From contig NZ_JARIXP010000002.1 in assembly GCF_029269265.1 (NCBI RefSeq), positions 1-36,700 on the forward strand: DNA of 36,700 bases, written 5' to 3'. This stretch comes from Rheinheimera sp. 1928-s. GTDB lineage: Bacteria; Pseudomonadota; Gammaproteobacteria; Enterobacterales; Alteromonadaceae. The position numbers and the translations under genes were made by a program. The notes beneath the pieces were generated by a model that made no database searches, was not told the DNA's origin, and was given only the letters and a program-made list of their open reading frames with translations. Positions 17,097 through 27,392 of this stretch are shown in pieces (within the stretch, counting starts at the first letter, position 1; every line of letters starts with the position of its first letter).

Positions 17097-18086
17097 ATGA
17101 AAACCTTGCCTTTTGTTTTATCTTCTTTCGCCTTCGCTCTGAGCAGCACGGCTTATGCGGCTTTGCCTGCATTAAAACTGAATTTAGACCAAACCACAGT
17201 GTCGGGTTTATCCAGCGGCGGTTATATGGCAGCGCAGTTTCAGCTTGCTCATGCCGATTGGGTAAAAGGCGCGGCCATAGTGGCAGCAGGTCCGGTGTAT
17301 TGCGCACAGAACAACTTAATGACAGCTCTGGATCACTGCATCAATAAAGTAGACAGCCCTATCCCTTTGGCTGATCTCAATAAGCAGCTAAAAGACTGGT
17401 CAGCCCAAGGTTTGTTGGCTTCTGAAGCAGAGATTAAACAAAGTAAAATCTGGTTACTGCACGGCACTGCCGATCAAAAAATCAGCAAAGAAGTAGCTGA
17501 CGCCCTTTATCAACAGTACCAAGAGTGGCTACCAGCAGCACAGCTAAGTTATGTGCAGGATAAAAACTTTGCTCATCATATGCCAACCTTAAACGAGGGC
17601 AGCGCATGTGACAGCTCCGAAGCACCGTTTTTAGGCAAATGTAGTTACGATGCAGCAGGGGAAGCGCTGAAATTTATTCAGCCCGGTTTGAAAGCCCCTG
17701 CGGATAATAGCAGCGGCACTATTTATCCAATTGAGCAGCAAAAAATAGCAGGAGATTTGGCCGCCACTATGGCAGGACAAGGTCTTGTCTATGTGCCCAA
17801 AAGTTGTGAGCAAGGCCAAAGCTGTACTTTGCATATCAGCTTTCACGGCTGTAACCAGCATGCCGATGTGGTAGGCATGGCTTATGTCGAAAAAGCGGGT
17901 TTCAACCGCTATGCCGACAGCAACAACATAGTGGTGCTGTATCCACAAACCCGCGCCTCAGCCCTGATGCCAATGAACCCACAAGCCTGTTGGGATTGGT
18001 GGGGTTACACTGATGCAAATTATGCCAACCGCAAAGGTCAGCAAATTCAGGCTGTGGTGAAACTGGCGCAGTTTTTAGCAAAATAA
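17097..18086 (+). CDS. Secreted short-chain-length PHA depolymerase, catalytic domain type 2
   Basis: This 329-residue protein has a Sec signal peptide cut after STAYA (residue 21). The lipase box GLSSG (37-41, nucleophile S39) lies near the N-terminus, before the oxyanion-hole segment SFHGC (H250), an order that defines type 2 catalytic domains of extracellular poly(3-hydroxybutyrate) depolymerases. D126 in LHGTADQ and the histidine of AHHMPT (about 160-161) could complete the triad. Cysteine pairs fit an exported enzyme. No linker or substrate-binding domain follows, so it may prefer oligomers or soluble esters. The start ATG has AAAAGGA upstream. It ends nine bases from the convergent M61 gene, with no terminator visible between. 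Confidence 0.87.
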   Translation: MKTLPFVLSSFAFALSSTAYAALPALKLNLDQTTVSGLSSGGYMAAQFQLAHADWVKGAAIVAAGPVYCAQNNLMTALDHCINKVDSPIPLADLNKQLKDWSAQGLLASEAEIKQSKIWLLHGTADQKISKEVADALYQQYQEWLPAAQLSYVQDKNFAHHMPTLNEGSACDSSEAPFLGKCSYDAAGEALKFIQPGLKAPADNSSGTIYPIEQQKIAGDLAATMAGQGLVYVPKSCEQGQSCTLHISFHGCNQHADVVGMAYVEKAGFNRYADSNNIVVLYPQTRASALMPMNPQACWDWWGYTDANYANRKGQQIQAVVKLAQFLAK

Positions 18087-18095
18087 AATCTAACT

Positions 18096-19955
18096 TCAAC
18101 GCTGGGCTTTTAACCATAAAGCCCTTTTTGCTAACTGCTCTGCTGTCGCGTCTTTGTCTTCAGTTAAAGCCCAGCTGGGATCCGCAGTAAACGTCACTTG
18201 AGTGCTGTAGTTTTTCCCCCGGCTGCTAAAACTCAGCTCTGCTGTATCCCCCACTTTGTAATAGGACAAGGCTTTATCCCATTGAGCTTTAGAGCTTAAT
18301 TTATACCGTCCCAGTTTTAACAGCACATCTCCTTTGTCTACACCAGCCAGATACAAAGGCGTGCCTATCAGCGTATTGCTGTCGACTTTGAGTTGCTTGT
18401 CCTGCTCCAGCAAAGTTGCAGCAGTTAAAAAAGCCTGTGTTGGCTTGGCTGCTGCTAACTTCAAGCCCATAGCAGAAAATAAAGCTTCGAAATCAGGTAG
18501 TTGCTGACCATCGATATAACGGCTAAAGAAGTTCTTTGCAAAATCCGGATTGGCCGTTAGTGCTGCCAAAGCCTGCAGCAAATCCTGCTCGGTGTAAAAG
18601 CGGCCGGTTTTGCCAAAGTCTTGCCACAGTTTTCGCATCAGCAAATCCAGGCTCAGCCCGTCAAATTCAGTACGCAAGGTTAAATCCAGCGCCAGACCCA
18701 ACACCTCACCATAGGTGTAATAAGAGATATAGCTATTGGCATAGTTAGTCGGGTCGACAGATACTGCAGCATCAACAAAAGGTGCCAGCTCACTCATCCC
18801 TGTTGCAGCAAAAAACTGTCGGCCAGGTGATAGTTGCACTCTGTTCAGTGCCGCTACTGTTTTCTCAAGATAAGTAGCTAAATCAAAATGACCAGTACGG
18901 CTTAAGGTTAGTTTGCCATAGTAGTTGGTCACCCCTTCGGCAAACCATAAATTGCGACTCATATTGGCGCGCTGAAAATCAAAAGGTTCTAAATCGGCCG
19001 GGCGTAACCGCTCCACATTCCAGGCATGAAAAAACTCGTGCGACAAAGTTTCGATCTGAGCATAGTTCGCTTCAAGTAATGAACGCTCATCGGTCAGAAT
19101 AGTAGAGTTGCGATGTTCCATGCCGTCACCATCCACATGCGGCAGGTAATCAGCAATAAATACATACTGGCCATAATCAAACCTGGGGTATTCACCAAAA
19201 ATCTTTTGCTGCTCTGCCACTACAGCTTTGGCTTTTTCAGTGAAGGTATCGAGTTGTTGCTCTGTGCCCTGGTGATGCATAACCAGATGAATAGTGGCTT
19301 CCGACTGATGATCTGCCACTTGCCAGCTACGGCGGCTAAAAGCACTCAATTCAACCGGACTATCCATCAGATACTGTAAATTTGGCGCAGTGTAACTGCC
19401 ATCGCTCTGTGATTGCAGCTGAGTGGCTATTTTCCAACGTGGATCGGGCAAATCAAAACGCAAAGATGACGGCAAGGATGCATAGTCATGGGCAAACAGT
19501 AAGGTAGCAGGCATATTTAAATGTGCATGAGAGCGGTCGATTTGGTTGTACGTGCCATCGGCTCTGTCACCATAAAGCCGGTAATTCACAATCACAGTGC
19601 CATCGTGTTGCCCCACAGACCATTGACTTGGGCTGATACGCCGCAGTGGTAATGCTTTGCCTGTACTGTCTGTGGCTTTTAAATCGTAGATATTTTTGGC
19701 AAAAGCATGAGGTGCATAACGGCCAGGTGAAGCACTGCTCATACTCAGCAACAAATTGGCCGAACTGACACCATCAAATCGCGCTTGAATGACGGCTTCA
19801 TGATGCGCCGCATTAGCAAATGATAACTGATAGCTAACCGCTGGTTTAACTGAGGTTTCTGCTGCCAACAGGCTGAAACTGCACAAAAATACGCAAGACA
19901 AGGCAAAAGACAGGCGCACTACAAGATCCTTTTTTAACAAGTGACGCTTTACCAT
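18096..19955 (-). CDS. M61 family metallopeptidase (glycyl aminopeptidase type) with PDZ domain
   Basis: This 619-residue exported protein has a signal peptide (hydrophobic LSFALSCVFLCSFSLLAA after a KRHLLKK stretch), an N-terminal beta domain, a thermolysin-like catalytic domain with H306-E-F-F-H310 (HEFFHAWNVERLRP) and the third ligand glutamate near 340 (FAEGVTNYY), and a C-terminal PDZ-like part (GTPLYLAGVDKGDVLLKLG). M61 enzymes remove N-terminal Gly or Ala, or act on misfolded periplasmic proteins. The frame is open for 47 codons upstream, but ATG at 19955 gives a proper signal peptide, so the longer form is rejected; the ribosome site is weak. The cysteine in the signal region is not a convincing lipobox. 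Confidence 0.9.
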   Translation of the reverse strand: MVKRHLLKKDLVVRLSFALSCVFLCSFSLLAAETSVKPAVSYQLSFANAAHHEAVIQARFDGVSSANLLLSMSSASPGRYAPHAFAKNIYDLKATDSTGKALPLRRISPSQWSVGQHDGTVIVNYRLYGDRADGTYNQIDRSHAHLNMPATLLFAHDYASLPSSLRFDLPDPRWKIATQLQSQSDGSYTAPNLQYLMDSPVELSAFSRRSWQVADHQSEATIHLVMHHQGTEQQLDTFTEKAKAVVAEQQKIFGEYPRFDYGQYVFIADYLPHVDGDGMEHRNSTILTDERSLLEANYAQIETLSHEFFHAWNVERLRPADLEPFDFQRANMSRNLWFAEGVTNYYGKLTLSRTGHFDLATYLEKTVAALNRVQLSPGRQFFAATGMSELAPFVDAAVSVDPTNYANSYISYYTYGEVLGLALDLTLRTEFDGLSLDLLMRKLWQDFGKTGRFYTEQDLLQALAALTANPDFAKNFFSRYIDGQQLPDFEALFSAMGLKLAAAKPTQAFLTAATLLEQDKQLKVDSNTLIGTPLYLAGVDKGDVLLKLGRYKLSSKAQWDKALSYYKVGDTAELSFSSRGKNYSTQVTFTADPSWALTEDKDATAEQLAKRALWLKAQR

Positions 19956-20112
19956 AGAGCAATTGCCCCCAGACTCCAATCTGGATTTTTGCACTTCACC
20001 GCAAAAATAAAGCCAAGTACAGAATTTAGCCTGCGAAAGCGGATAAAGCTGTGGTGCAGAGTGTTGTGCTGTTGAATAATAAGCCAGAGACAGCAAAAGA
20101 GGGAGCCGTCAG

Positions 20113-20793
20113 GTGGTTCAGGCAGTTATTTTTGATATGGATGGGGTACTGATTGATTCTGAGCCTTATTGGGCTGAAGCCGAGCAGCATGTGTTTCGCC
20201 AATTAGGCGTAACACTGGATCCGGCCATTACATCACAGACCAGTGGCATGACCACCAGAGCTGTTACTGAACTTTGGTTTAAGCATTCGCCCTGGCAGGA
20301 TTTGACCATTGAACAAACCGAACAAGCCGTTATTGATTATGTGGCTTTGGCTGTGCTTGAGCGTGGAGTGGTGAAAAAAGGTGTAGTGGAGCTATTGCAA
20401 CAACTGCAAAGCTGGCAAATTCCGGTAGCGCTTGCCACCAATTCACCGGGATCACTGATGAACACTGTGCTGGATAAACTGCAAATTCGTCCGTACTTTC
20501 AAGCACTATGTTCTATCGAGCTGGTGACACAAGGCAAACCTAAACCTGAAATTTACCATCTGGCAGCCAGCAAGCTTGGTGTAGCTTCAGAACATTGTCT
20601 GGTGTTTGAAGACTCAATCACAGGTTTAACAGCAGCCAAAGCAGCAGGCATGAAAGTAGTAGCCCTGCCGGCCGAACACCACTGGCACAGGACTGAATAC
20701 GATCAGGCCGAAAGCCGCTTAAAATGTTTTAGCGACATTCAGCCGGAGCATTTTCAAGTGTGGGGATTTCAGGCAAAGTTAACGGGCTTATAA
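20113..20793 (+). CDS. hxpB: HAD-family sugar-phosphate phosphatase (HxpB/YniC-like)
   Basis: This 226-residue cytoplasmic HAD hydrolase of the beta-phosphoglucomutase-like class has motif I DMDGVLIDS (8-16, with both catalytic aspartates), motif II ATNSP, the motif III lysine in GKPKPEIY, and motif IV FEDSITG. The pattern FDMDGxLIDSEPxW, the LW segment and the overall length fit E. coli YniC/HxpB, a hexitol and 2-deoxyglucose phosphate phosphatase. Start is GTG with AGAGGGAG about eight bases upstream. Its last six bases overlap the end of the convergent AraC-type gene. Exact substrate is not determined by sequence. Confidence 0.85.
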   Translation: MVQAVIFDMDGVLIDSEPYWAEAEQHVFRQLGVTLDPAITSQTSGMTTRAVTELWFKHSPWQDLTIEQTEQAVIDYVALAVLERGVVKKGVVELLQQLQSWQIPVALATNSPGSLMNTVLDKLQIRPYFQALCSIELVTQGKPKPEIYHLAASKLGVASEHCLVFEDSITGLTAAKAAGMKVVALPAEHHWHRTEYDQAESRLKCFSDIQPEHFQVWGFQAKLTGL

Positions 20794-21990
20794 CAGCTGT
20801 TTATCCTGCCGATTGGCAGCTCTGAACTGCGCCGGGCTTTGGCCTGTATTGGCTTTAAAGGCGGTATAAAAAGACGAGCGGGCATTAAAACCTACAGACA
20901 TAGCGATGCTTAACACTGAATCATCGCTTTGTTTGAGCTTTTGTTTGGCAGCTTCTACACGAGCCTGATTCACATACTCAAAAAATGACATCCTCAGGTG
21001 TTGATTTAACGTTTGGGATAAATAGTGTGCAGGCACCGCAAGATGTTCGGCCAGTTTATACAAGGTCAGTGTTTCATCCAGATATAACAACTCAGACTGC
21101 ATAGTTTGCTGAAGCCTGGCAGCAATACGGGCAGACTGTTGCTCGCCCAAGGCTGAGCGTTGGTATTTTGTGAGGCCTTGAGCTGCATCTGTCATTTCAG
21201 TTTGATCAGGCTTTAACTCTTCAGCTTCAGTCGAAACAATCTGTAGTTTATAGGTTTCACTAAAACCCGGTTGCTGCGTTAAACCACACCAGGCGACTAA
21301 CCACACTACCAGTAACAAGCAAAACAGCACCACTGCATCCGACAACCATACCGAATTCAAGCGCTCAGCCAGCATCAGGTTCAGCACTGCATAACTCCAG
21401 CTGAACAGTAGCAACAGCACCAGCATTTCCAGCCATGCCAGCCGTTTACCACTGTCCTCGGCAAAGACCTGACGCAGCTTTCGTCTGTAACGTCTGACCG
21501 TGCTGAGCATCTGCCGCAGGTAAAAACAACTTTGCCCCAGCCATAGCAACACAGCCGCTAAAAATACGATAGCAACCAGCAAAGTGTAACCAGCCACATT
21601 TGACGCCTCAGAAAAAAATAACAACTGCTGTTGTTCATAAGACAAGCTCTGGATCAGCACCGCCAGTACCCCGGCAAAACCCAGAGGTAAAACATGCCAG
21701 CCGTCTGCAGCTGTGAAGCGCCAGGGCTGTTCTGCAGTTAAAGCTTTGATGTAGAACCACAAGGCAGGGTTCAGAGCAAAAAAAGCTAATGGCATCAGTG
21801 CGATATATACAAAAACCAATGAAGGCCGCAGGGTAAAAACCACAGGTCCAGTGGCTATAAAGGCCAATGACAAAAGCACGATGAGAAGCGGCATCAAGTG
21901 CTTATTCTGCAGCAGTTGCAAGCAAAAGTAAGGCACAACCAGCAGCACAATCCCCAAGGCCATAGCGGCAAAAACCAACTCAAGCATCAA
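20788..21990 (-). CDS. AraC-family regulator with N-terminal multi-pass membrane domain
   Basis: This 400-residue protein has about seven hydrophobic segments in residues 1-240, a polar linker, and a C-terminal AraC/XylS DNA-binding region with two helix-turn-helix units (LTLYKLAEHLAVPAHYLSQTL and SVLSIAMSVGFNARSSFYTAFKANTGQSPAQFR). Such membrane-bound AraC proteins sense envelope or membrane signals and bind DNA from the membrane. The most likely target is the divergent small membrane protein gene at 22165, with the shared 174-base intergenic region holding two inverted repeats. Start ATG ATG at 21990; the ribosome site is AGGGAAG. Confidence 0.9.
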   Translation of the reverse strand: MMLELVFAAMALGIVLLVVPYFCLQLLQNKHLMPLLIVLLSLAFIATGPVVFTLRPSLVFVYIALMPLAFFALNPALWFYIKALTAEQPWRFTAADGWHVLPLGFAGVLAVLIQSLSYEQQQLLFFSEASNVAGYTLLVAIVFLAAVLLWLGQSCFYLRQMLSTVRRYRRKLRQVFAEDSGKRLAWLEMLVLLLLFSWSYAVLNLMLAERLNSVWLSDAVVLFCLLLVVWLVAWCGLTQQPGFSETYKLQIVSTEAEELKPDQTEMTDAAQGLTKYQRSALGEQQSARIAARLQQTMQSELLYLDETLTLYKLAEHLAVPAHYLSQTLNQHLRMSFFEYVNQARVEAAKQKLKQSDDSVLSIAMSVGFNARSSFYTAFKANTGQSPAQFRAANRQDKQLL

Positions 21991-22068
21991 CAGACTTCCC
22001 TACCTTGTCGTTTGCGATGAAGAACCCCATCAGTCTAAGTAATAACAGCTAACTGCGGCATAAAAACT

Positions 22069-22124
22069 GTCCGCGCTTATAGTCGCGGACGACATCAGCT
22101 TCAGCTTTGCATAAGATTTTATGC
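22069..22124. promoter_or_regulatory. Two inverted repeats between the divergent AraC-type and membrane-protein genes
   Basis: GTCCGCG (22069-22075) is repeated inverted as CGCGGAC (22084-22090), with an 8-base gap; GCATAA (22109-22114) is repeated inverted as TTATGC (22119-22124), with a 4-base gap. Both are perfect. They are candidate operators or transcript hairpins in the shared control region; which protein binds is not known. Confidence 0.5.
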
Positions 22125-22164
22125 GAACCTTTACCACATTAATTCAGTTTTTTCAGGAGTCATT

Positions 22165-22863
22165 ATGTCCTTTTATCAAGGCACATCCAATTCAGCATCC
22201 TTTTTTACCTTACAACGCTGTGGCGGTTTAGCCGCTTTAGGCATGGCTTTGTGTTACTTCACAGTGGCACTGATCTTTTTTGTGTTTTTATCTCAACCCG
22301 AGCAAGCGGAACCTTTACAGAAAATTCAATACATAGAGCAGCATCAGTTTTTGGTAGCGGCAGGTTATGCCATAGGTTATTTGCTGTTTGGTTTTTTACT
22401 GGCCGTGATGGTGATTGCTATCCCTCAGCAGTTGCCTCAGCCGCGATCAGCCTTAGTGCAAGTCTCTGGGTTGTTTGGCAAGGTTTGGGTGGTCTTAATG
22501 ATGGCGTCTGGCATGATAGCCCTGACAGGTTTGGAGCGAGTGATCAATCTGGTCAATACAGATCCAGATCTCGCAGTAACCCTCTTTTCTGTTATGGGGC
22601 TGATGACCCATGCTCTGGGCGGCGGTATTGAATTGGTGGGTGGTCTGTGGATCTTGCTTTTCAGCCTGGCCGGACTGCAGCAACAACCACAAAAGGCAAA
22701 ACTACATGGGCTTGGTCTGCTCACAGGCAGCTTTGCGATACTTACCGTTTTTCATACCCTGCCTTACCTGAAAGAAGCTTTTGGCTTGTCTCAATTGGTT
22801 TGGCAGTTGTGGTTTGGGGTTGTGTTGTTGCGTCAAAAGCAACAGGAGATCACGGCTGAGTAA
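22165..22863 (+). CDS. Six-segment integral membrane protein, DUF4386-like
   Basis: This 232-residue hydrophobic protein has about six membrane segments (near 20-44, 64-88, 105-123, 140-167, 186-203 and 207-224) and a polar N-terminus. Its spacing and the small loops resemble DUF4386-type membrane proteins, whose role is unknown; the assignment is tentative. Start ATG has AGGAG six bases upstream. It is divergent from the membrane AraC-type regulator, which suggests regulation by that protein. A strong terminator follows. Confidence 0.75.
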   Translation: MSFYQGTSNSASFFTLQRCGGLAALGMALCYFTVALIFFVFLSQPEQAEPLQKIQYIEQHQFLVAAGYAIGYLLFGFLLAVMVIAIPQQLPQPRSALVQVSGLFGKVWVVLMMASGMIALTGLERVINLVNTDPDLAVTLFSVMGLMTHALGGGIELVGGLWILLFSLAGLQQQPQKAKLHGLGLLTGSFAILTVFHTLPYLKEAFGLSQLVWQLWFGVVLLRQKQQEITAE

Positions 22864-22921
22864 AATGAACCTGACAGCAGTAAATTTGTAACCAAGATCT
22901 AGCCTTTGAATAACAGAAAAC

Positions 22922-22950
22922 AAAAAGCCCGTCACAAAGACGGGCTTTTT
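22922..22950. terminator. Bidirectional terminator between the membrane protein gene and the tRNA operon
   Basis: A 12-bp perfect inverted repeat (22922-22933 with 22939-22950) has core GCCCGTC/GACGGGC, loop ACAAA, and five A's and T's on the flanks. It ends the plus-strand gene and the minus-strand tRNA operon. Confidence 0.9.
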
Positions 22951-22958
22951 GTTTTTAT

Positions 22959-23034
22959 TGGTGCCCAGAGGCGGAATCGAACCACCGACACGCGGATTTT
23001 CAATCCGCTGCTCTACCGACTGAGCTATCTGGGC
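22959..23034 (-). tRNA. tRNA-Phe (GAA), second copy
   Basis: A 76-nt tRNA with acceptor GCCCAGA/TCTGGGC, anticodon arm GCGGA-TT-GAA-AA-TCCGC, T-arm GGTTCGATTCC and encoded CCA. It is identical to the copy at 23171-23246 and is the last gene of the Phe-Thr-Phe operon, nine bases before the terminator. Confidence 0.97.
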
Positions 23035-23044
23035 AAAACGTGAA

Positions 23045-23120
<76 letters not shown>

Positions 23121-23170
23121 AACCTAAACTGGGTGACAGGATTTGAAAGGAATCACATCACAAAAATTTA

Positions 23171-23246
23171 TGGTGCCCAGAGGCGGAATCGAACCACCGA
23201 CACGCGGATTTTCAATCCGCTGCTCTACCGACTGAGCTATCTGGGC
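23171..23246 (-). tRNA. tRNA-Phe (GAA), first copy
   Basis: Promoter-proximal 76-nt tRNA-Phe, identical in all positions to the copy at 22959-23034, with anticodon GAA and encoded CCA. It follows a strong promoter by a short leader. Confidence 0.97.
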
Positions 23247-23256
23247 AACGGGGGGT

Positions 23257-23285
23257 ATTAAACGGATTTCGGCGATCCAAGTCAA
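23257..23285 (-). promoter_or_regulatory. Promoter of the tRNA Phe-Thr-Phe operon
   Basis: The minus strand shows -35 TTGACT (23285-23280), a 17-base spacer and -10 TTTAAT (23262-23257), followed by the very C-rich discriminator ACCCCCC, as expected for stable-RNA promoters. Transcription would start within about ten bases of the first tRNA. Confidence 0.75.
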
Positions 23286-23386
23286 CTTATTTTTTAGCTG
23301 CTCGAATCGTTAGCTTAATACTTGAGCAAAGAGGGCGTTTTTCATCCCCTTCTTACTCAAAGTAACGAAATTTAATTGGCATTTAA

Positions 23387-23413
23387 GCGGGCGGTTACAA
23401 GACCCGCCCCTAC
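23387..23413 (-). repeat. REP-like element 1 (GTAG plus hairpin)
   Basis: Read on the minus strand it is GTAG followed by GGGCGGG, a short loop and CCGCCC. A 5' GTAG next to a GC-rich hairpin is typical of REP sequences mobilised by RAYT (TnpA-REP) transposases. A second, related unit is at 29630-29660. It lies ten bases after the kdsA stop and may act as its terminator. No RAYT gene is in the window. Confidence 0.6.
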
Positions 23414-23422
23414 AGTGGTTTT

Positions 23423-25106
<1,684 letters not shown>

Positions 25107-25182
25107 CTACTATCCACTACGACAAGAAACAACATCACAAAAAGCATACTTAAAAACACGGCTGTTTTAGCCAAATAACCCC

Positions 25183-25557
25183 TTAACCAAACAGTAAAGG
25201 GGTTTTAGTAATAGCGACTTTGCCTACCAGAGCCAGCCAGCTTAAAGCACCTAAAAAACCTACCCAGCGCATCAGCAGAGTGCGGCCTTTTAATGCCATC
25301 ACAGCTAAGCCAATATAAGCAAATAAACCAAAAAGTTTATCGGTCAGCCATGGCGTCTGAAATGGGTATTGCTGAATAGTCAGCATCAGGCCAATAGCCG
25401 TCAGCAGTAATAAGGTATCCACCACATGAGGCGCAATTTTTAAGAACTTGTTCTGCAACAAAGCCGGGGATTTTAAACTCAATAAAAACCGCACTGCTAA
25501 AAAAGTAACGCTGAGCGCGATAAACAACATATGAGAATGTTTTAGTGCCATATACAT
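25183..25557 (-). CDS. sirB2: SirB2-family integral membrane protein
   Basis: This 124-residue protein has four hydrophobic segments (about 8-26, 42-62, 71-90 and 97-117) with the KHSHM start and HVVDTLLLLTAIGLML, both typical of SirB2/YchQ. Its function is unknown; it is normally placed between prmC and sirB1, as here apart from an insertion of about 4 kb on its prmC side. ATG at 25557 has AAGGACT eight bases upstream. The gap to sirB1 is 76 bases and contains a small hairpin GGCT-AAAAC-AGCC. Confidence 0.85.
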   Translation of the reverse strand: MYMALKHSHMLFIALSVTFLAVRFLLSLKSPALLQNKFLKIAPHVVDTLLLLTAIGLMLTIQQYPFQTPWLTDKLFGLFAYIGLAVMALKGRTLLMRWVGFLGALSWLALVGKVAITKTPLLFG

Positions 25558-25599
25558 AAAAATAGTCCTTAAAAATCATTTAACGTCTGCGGAATAACA

Positions 25600-25619
25600 A
25601 GGCCACCCGCAGGTGGCCT
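25600..25619 (-). terminator. Probable terminator of the HD-GYP regulator gene
   Basis: An 8-bp perfect inverted repeat AGGCCACC-CGCA-GGTGGCCT lies 21 bases after the HD-GYP stop codon. On the minus strand it is followed only by TTGTTATT, a weak T tract, so it may be a weak terminator. Confidence 0.55.
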
Positions 25620-25640
25620 GGAATAAGTGATAACTGCGAC

Positions 25641-27194
25641 TTACTCGTCATCGGGATATTTTTGCAGTATTGCTTCGAGTTTGTCGACCCGGGTTTTAAA
25701 AATTTCGACCAGTTTAGGGTCAAAATGTTTGCCCGACTCACTGCTGATCTTCTCAAGCACCTGCTCTAAGGTCCAGGCCGATTTATAACAGCGTCTGTGG
25801 CGCAATGCATCATAAACATCAGCTAAAGCAGCAATACGGCCGTAAATATGAATTTCTTCGCCTTTTTTGCCACTGGGATAACCAGAGCCATCCCATTTCT
25901 CATGGTGGTCTTGCGCTATGATAGCGCCTGCCTGAATAATGGTACGTTTTGAGTTCTTTAAAATTTCATAGCCTATGCTGGCATGGGTTTTCATCACTTC
26001 CCATTCCTGGCCATGCAGCTTCATCGGCTTATTTAAAATGCCATCTGGTATACCTACTTTGCCGACATCATGCAAAGGAGACGCAAACATCAGCTTTTCA
26101 GCTTCTTCTTCCGGTAAGCCATAAGCTTTAGCTAAGTCGTAACAAATAAAGGCGACCCGCTTTACATGATTGCCGGTTTCGATGGATCTATGCTCCACCG
26201 CTTCACTTAAGCGATAAACAATTTCACGTTGCGTATCTTCAATTTCGCTTTGCAGCTGCACGTTTTCATAAGCAATTTGCACATTTTGTGAAAACAGCTC
26301 AATTAAACGTTTTTGCGTATCTGTCATCTGGTTCGGTAAACCAGACACATAAAGCAGAGAACCAGAGGTAAATTTACTGGTGCAATAGGCCACCAGATAA
26401 TTGTCCCGGTACACAATGCTGCGGCTATTTAAGGCCTGATGAAAAGCATCCAGTAACGCCGGTTCCAGTACTTCACTGATTTGTTTACCTTCCTGCTTTT
26501 CAAACTGGCCTAAACCGGCAAACACCACCAAACGCTCCGGGTCGGCTTCTTCATTGATATTGCCTGCCACCAGCGATGAGGTCACCAGCAAAGCATTGTC
26601 GTTACAGCCTAAAATGGAGGTCAATTGCTGCAACACGCCATCAATAAACTGCTCCATCGAGTGGGCCGAAAACAAATCAGCAGAGGCGGTAATAATTTTC
26701 TCAAGGCCCTGACGGCTGTGATCAATGGCCAGAATATCGCGATAGGAACGCAGGCTCGACATCACCACAGTAAAGAGCTTTTGCGCCGTCAGCTCAGTTT
26801 TGGATTTGTAGTCGTTGATATCGTAATTGACTATTACCTGACGCTCAGGCGCCTGCCCAGGCTGGCCGGTACGTAAAATAATACGCACGTAATGGTTATG
26901 CAGCTCTTCGCGGATATAACGTGCCACCAGTAATCCGGCATCGTCGGTTTCCATCACCACATCCAAAAGCACAATGGCGGCATCGGTATGCTTCGCCAAC
27001 ATCTCGCGAGCTTCCCGACCTGAATAAGCGCTGATAAATTCGAGATGTTTGCTCTGAAAGGAAAAGTCACTTAATGCCAGCTTAGTAACGGCATGAACCT
27101 CAGGCTCATCGTCCACTATCAGAACTTTCCAACTGCCACGAGAAATCTGTACAACTTCCTCGGGTTCCTCAGCAAATAAAAAATCATTCGCCAT
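25641..27194 (-). CDS. Response regulator with REC, DUF3369 and HD-GYP domains
   Basis: This 517-residue cytoplasmic protein has an N-terminal receiver (about 22-145, phosphoacceptor D78, acidic pocket D28/D29), a DUF3369 region (about 150-320) and a C-terminal HD-GYP domain (about 325-510). The phosphodiesterase signature is complete: H375-D376 (LHDVGKVGIPD), H430-H431 and GYP at 438-440. HD-GYP domains degrade cyclic di-GMP, so it probably lowers c-di-GMP in reply to a histidine kinase. No kinase is nearby. Start ATG has AAGGAG seven bases upstream and a strong promoter is at 27239-27267. It lies in the stretch that separates prmC from sirB2. Confidence 0.93.
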   Translation of the reverse strand: MANDFLFAEEPEEVVQISRGSWKVLIVDDEPEVHAVTKLALSDFSFQSKHLEFISAYSGREAREMLAKHTDAAIVLLDVVMETDDAGLLVARYIREELHNHYVRIILRTGQPGQAPERQVIVNYDINDYKSKTELTAQKLFTVVMSSLRSYRDILAIDHSRQGLEKIITASADLFSAHSMEQFIDGVLQQLTSILGCNDNALLVTSSLVAGNINEEADPERLVVFAGLGQFEKQEGKQISEVLEPALLDAFHQALNSRSIVYRDNYLVAYCTSKFTSGSLLYVSGLPNQMTDTQKRLIELFSQNVQIAYENVQLQSEIEDTQREIVYRLSEAVEHRSIETGNHVKRVAFICYDLAKAYGLPEEEAEKLMFASPLHDVGKVGIPDGILNKPMKLHGQEWEVMKTHASIGYEILKNSKRTIIQAGAIIAQDHHEKWDGSGYPSGKKGEEIHIYGRIAALADVYDALRHRRCYKSAWTLEQVLEKISSESGKHFDPKLVEIFKTRVDKLEAILQKYPDDE

Positions 27195-27238
27195 GTAACA
27201 CTCCTTAGCTTGCCGCGCGCTTTACTGCTGTGTGTTTA

Positions 27239-27267
27239 TTTATATGCGTTAAACAGGGAAGGGTCAA
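27239..27267 (-). promoter_or_regulatory. Promoter of the HD-GYP regulator gene
   Basis: The minus strand shows -35 TTGACC (27267-27262), a 17-base spacer and -10 TATAAA (27244-27239). It lies about 45 bases before the start codon. The rest of 27195-27392 shows no gene. Confidence 0.7.
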
Positions 27268-27392
27268 AACAAAGTCGTTGAAAATATAAATATTTTAGAG
27301 TGGGGGTATTGAGAGAAGGAGCACTGAGTCGTGGGGATCGCTCTGATTCAGAGATAAAATGCCAGCGAGTCTAATTCGATAAAAGATTTAAT

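Noticed and set aside
19956..20096. 47-codon extension of the M61 peptidase
   Set aside because: The signal peptide starts at the ATG at 19955; the extension has no family likeness.
27341..27353. CTCTG-ATT-CAGAG palindrome as a terminator for yoeB
   Set aside because: Short stem with no T tract on the minus strand.
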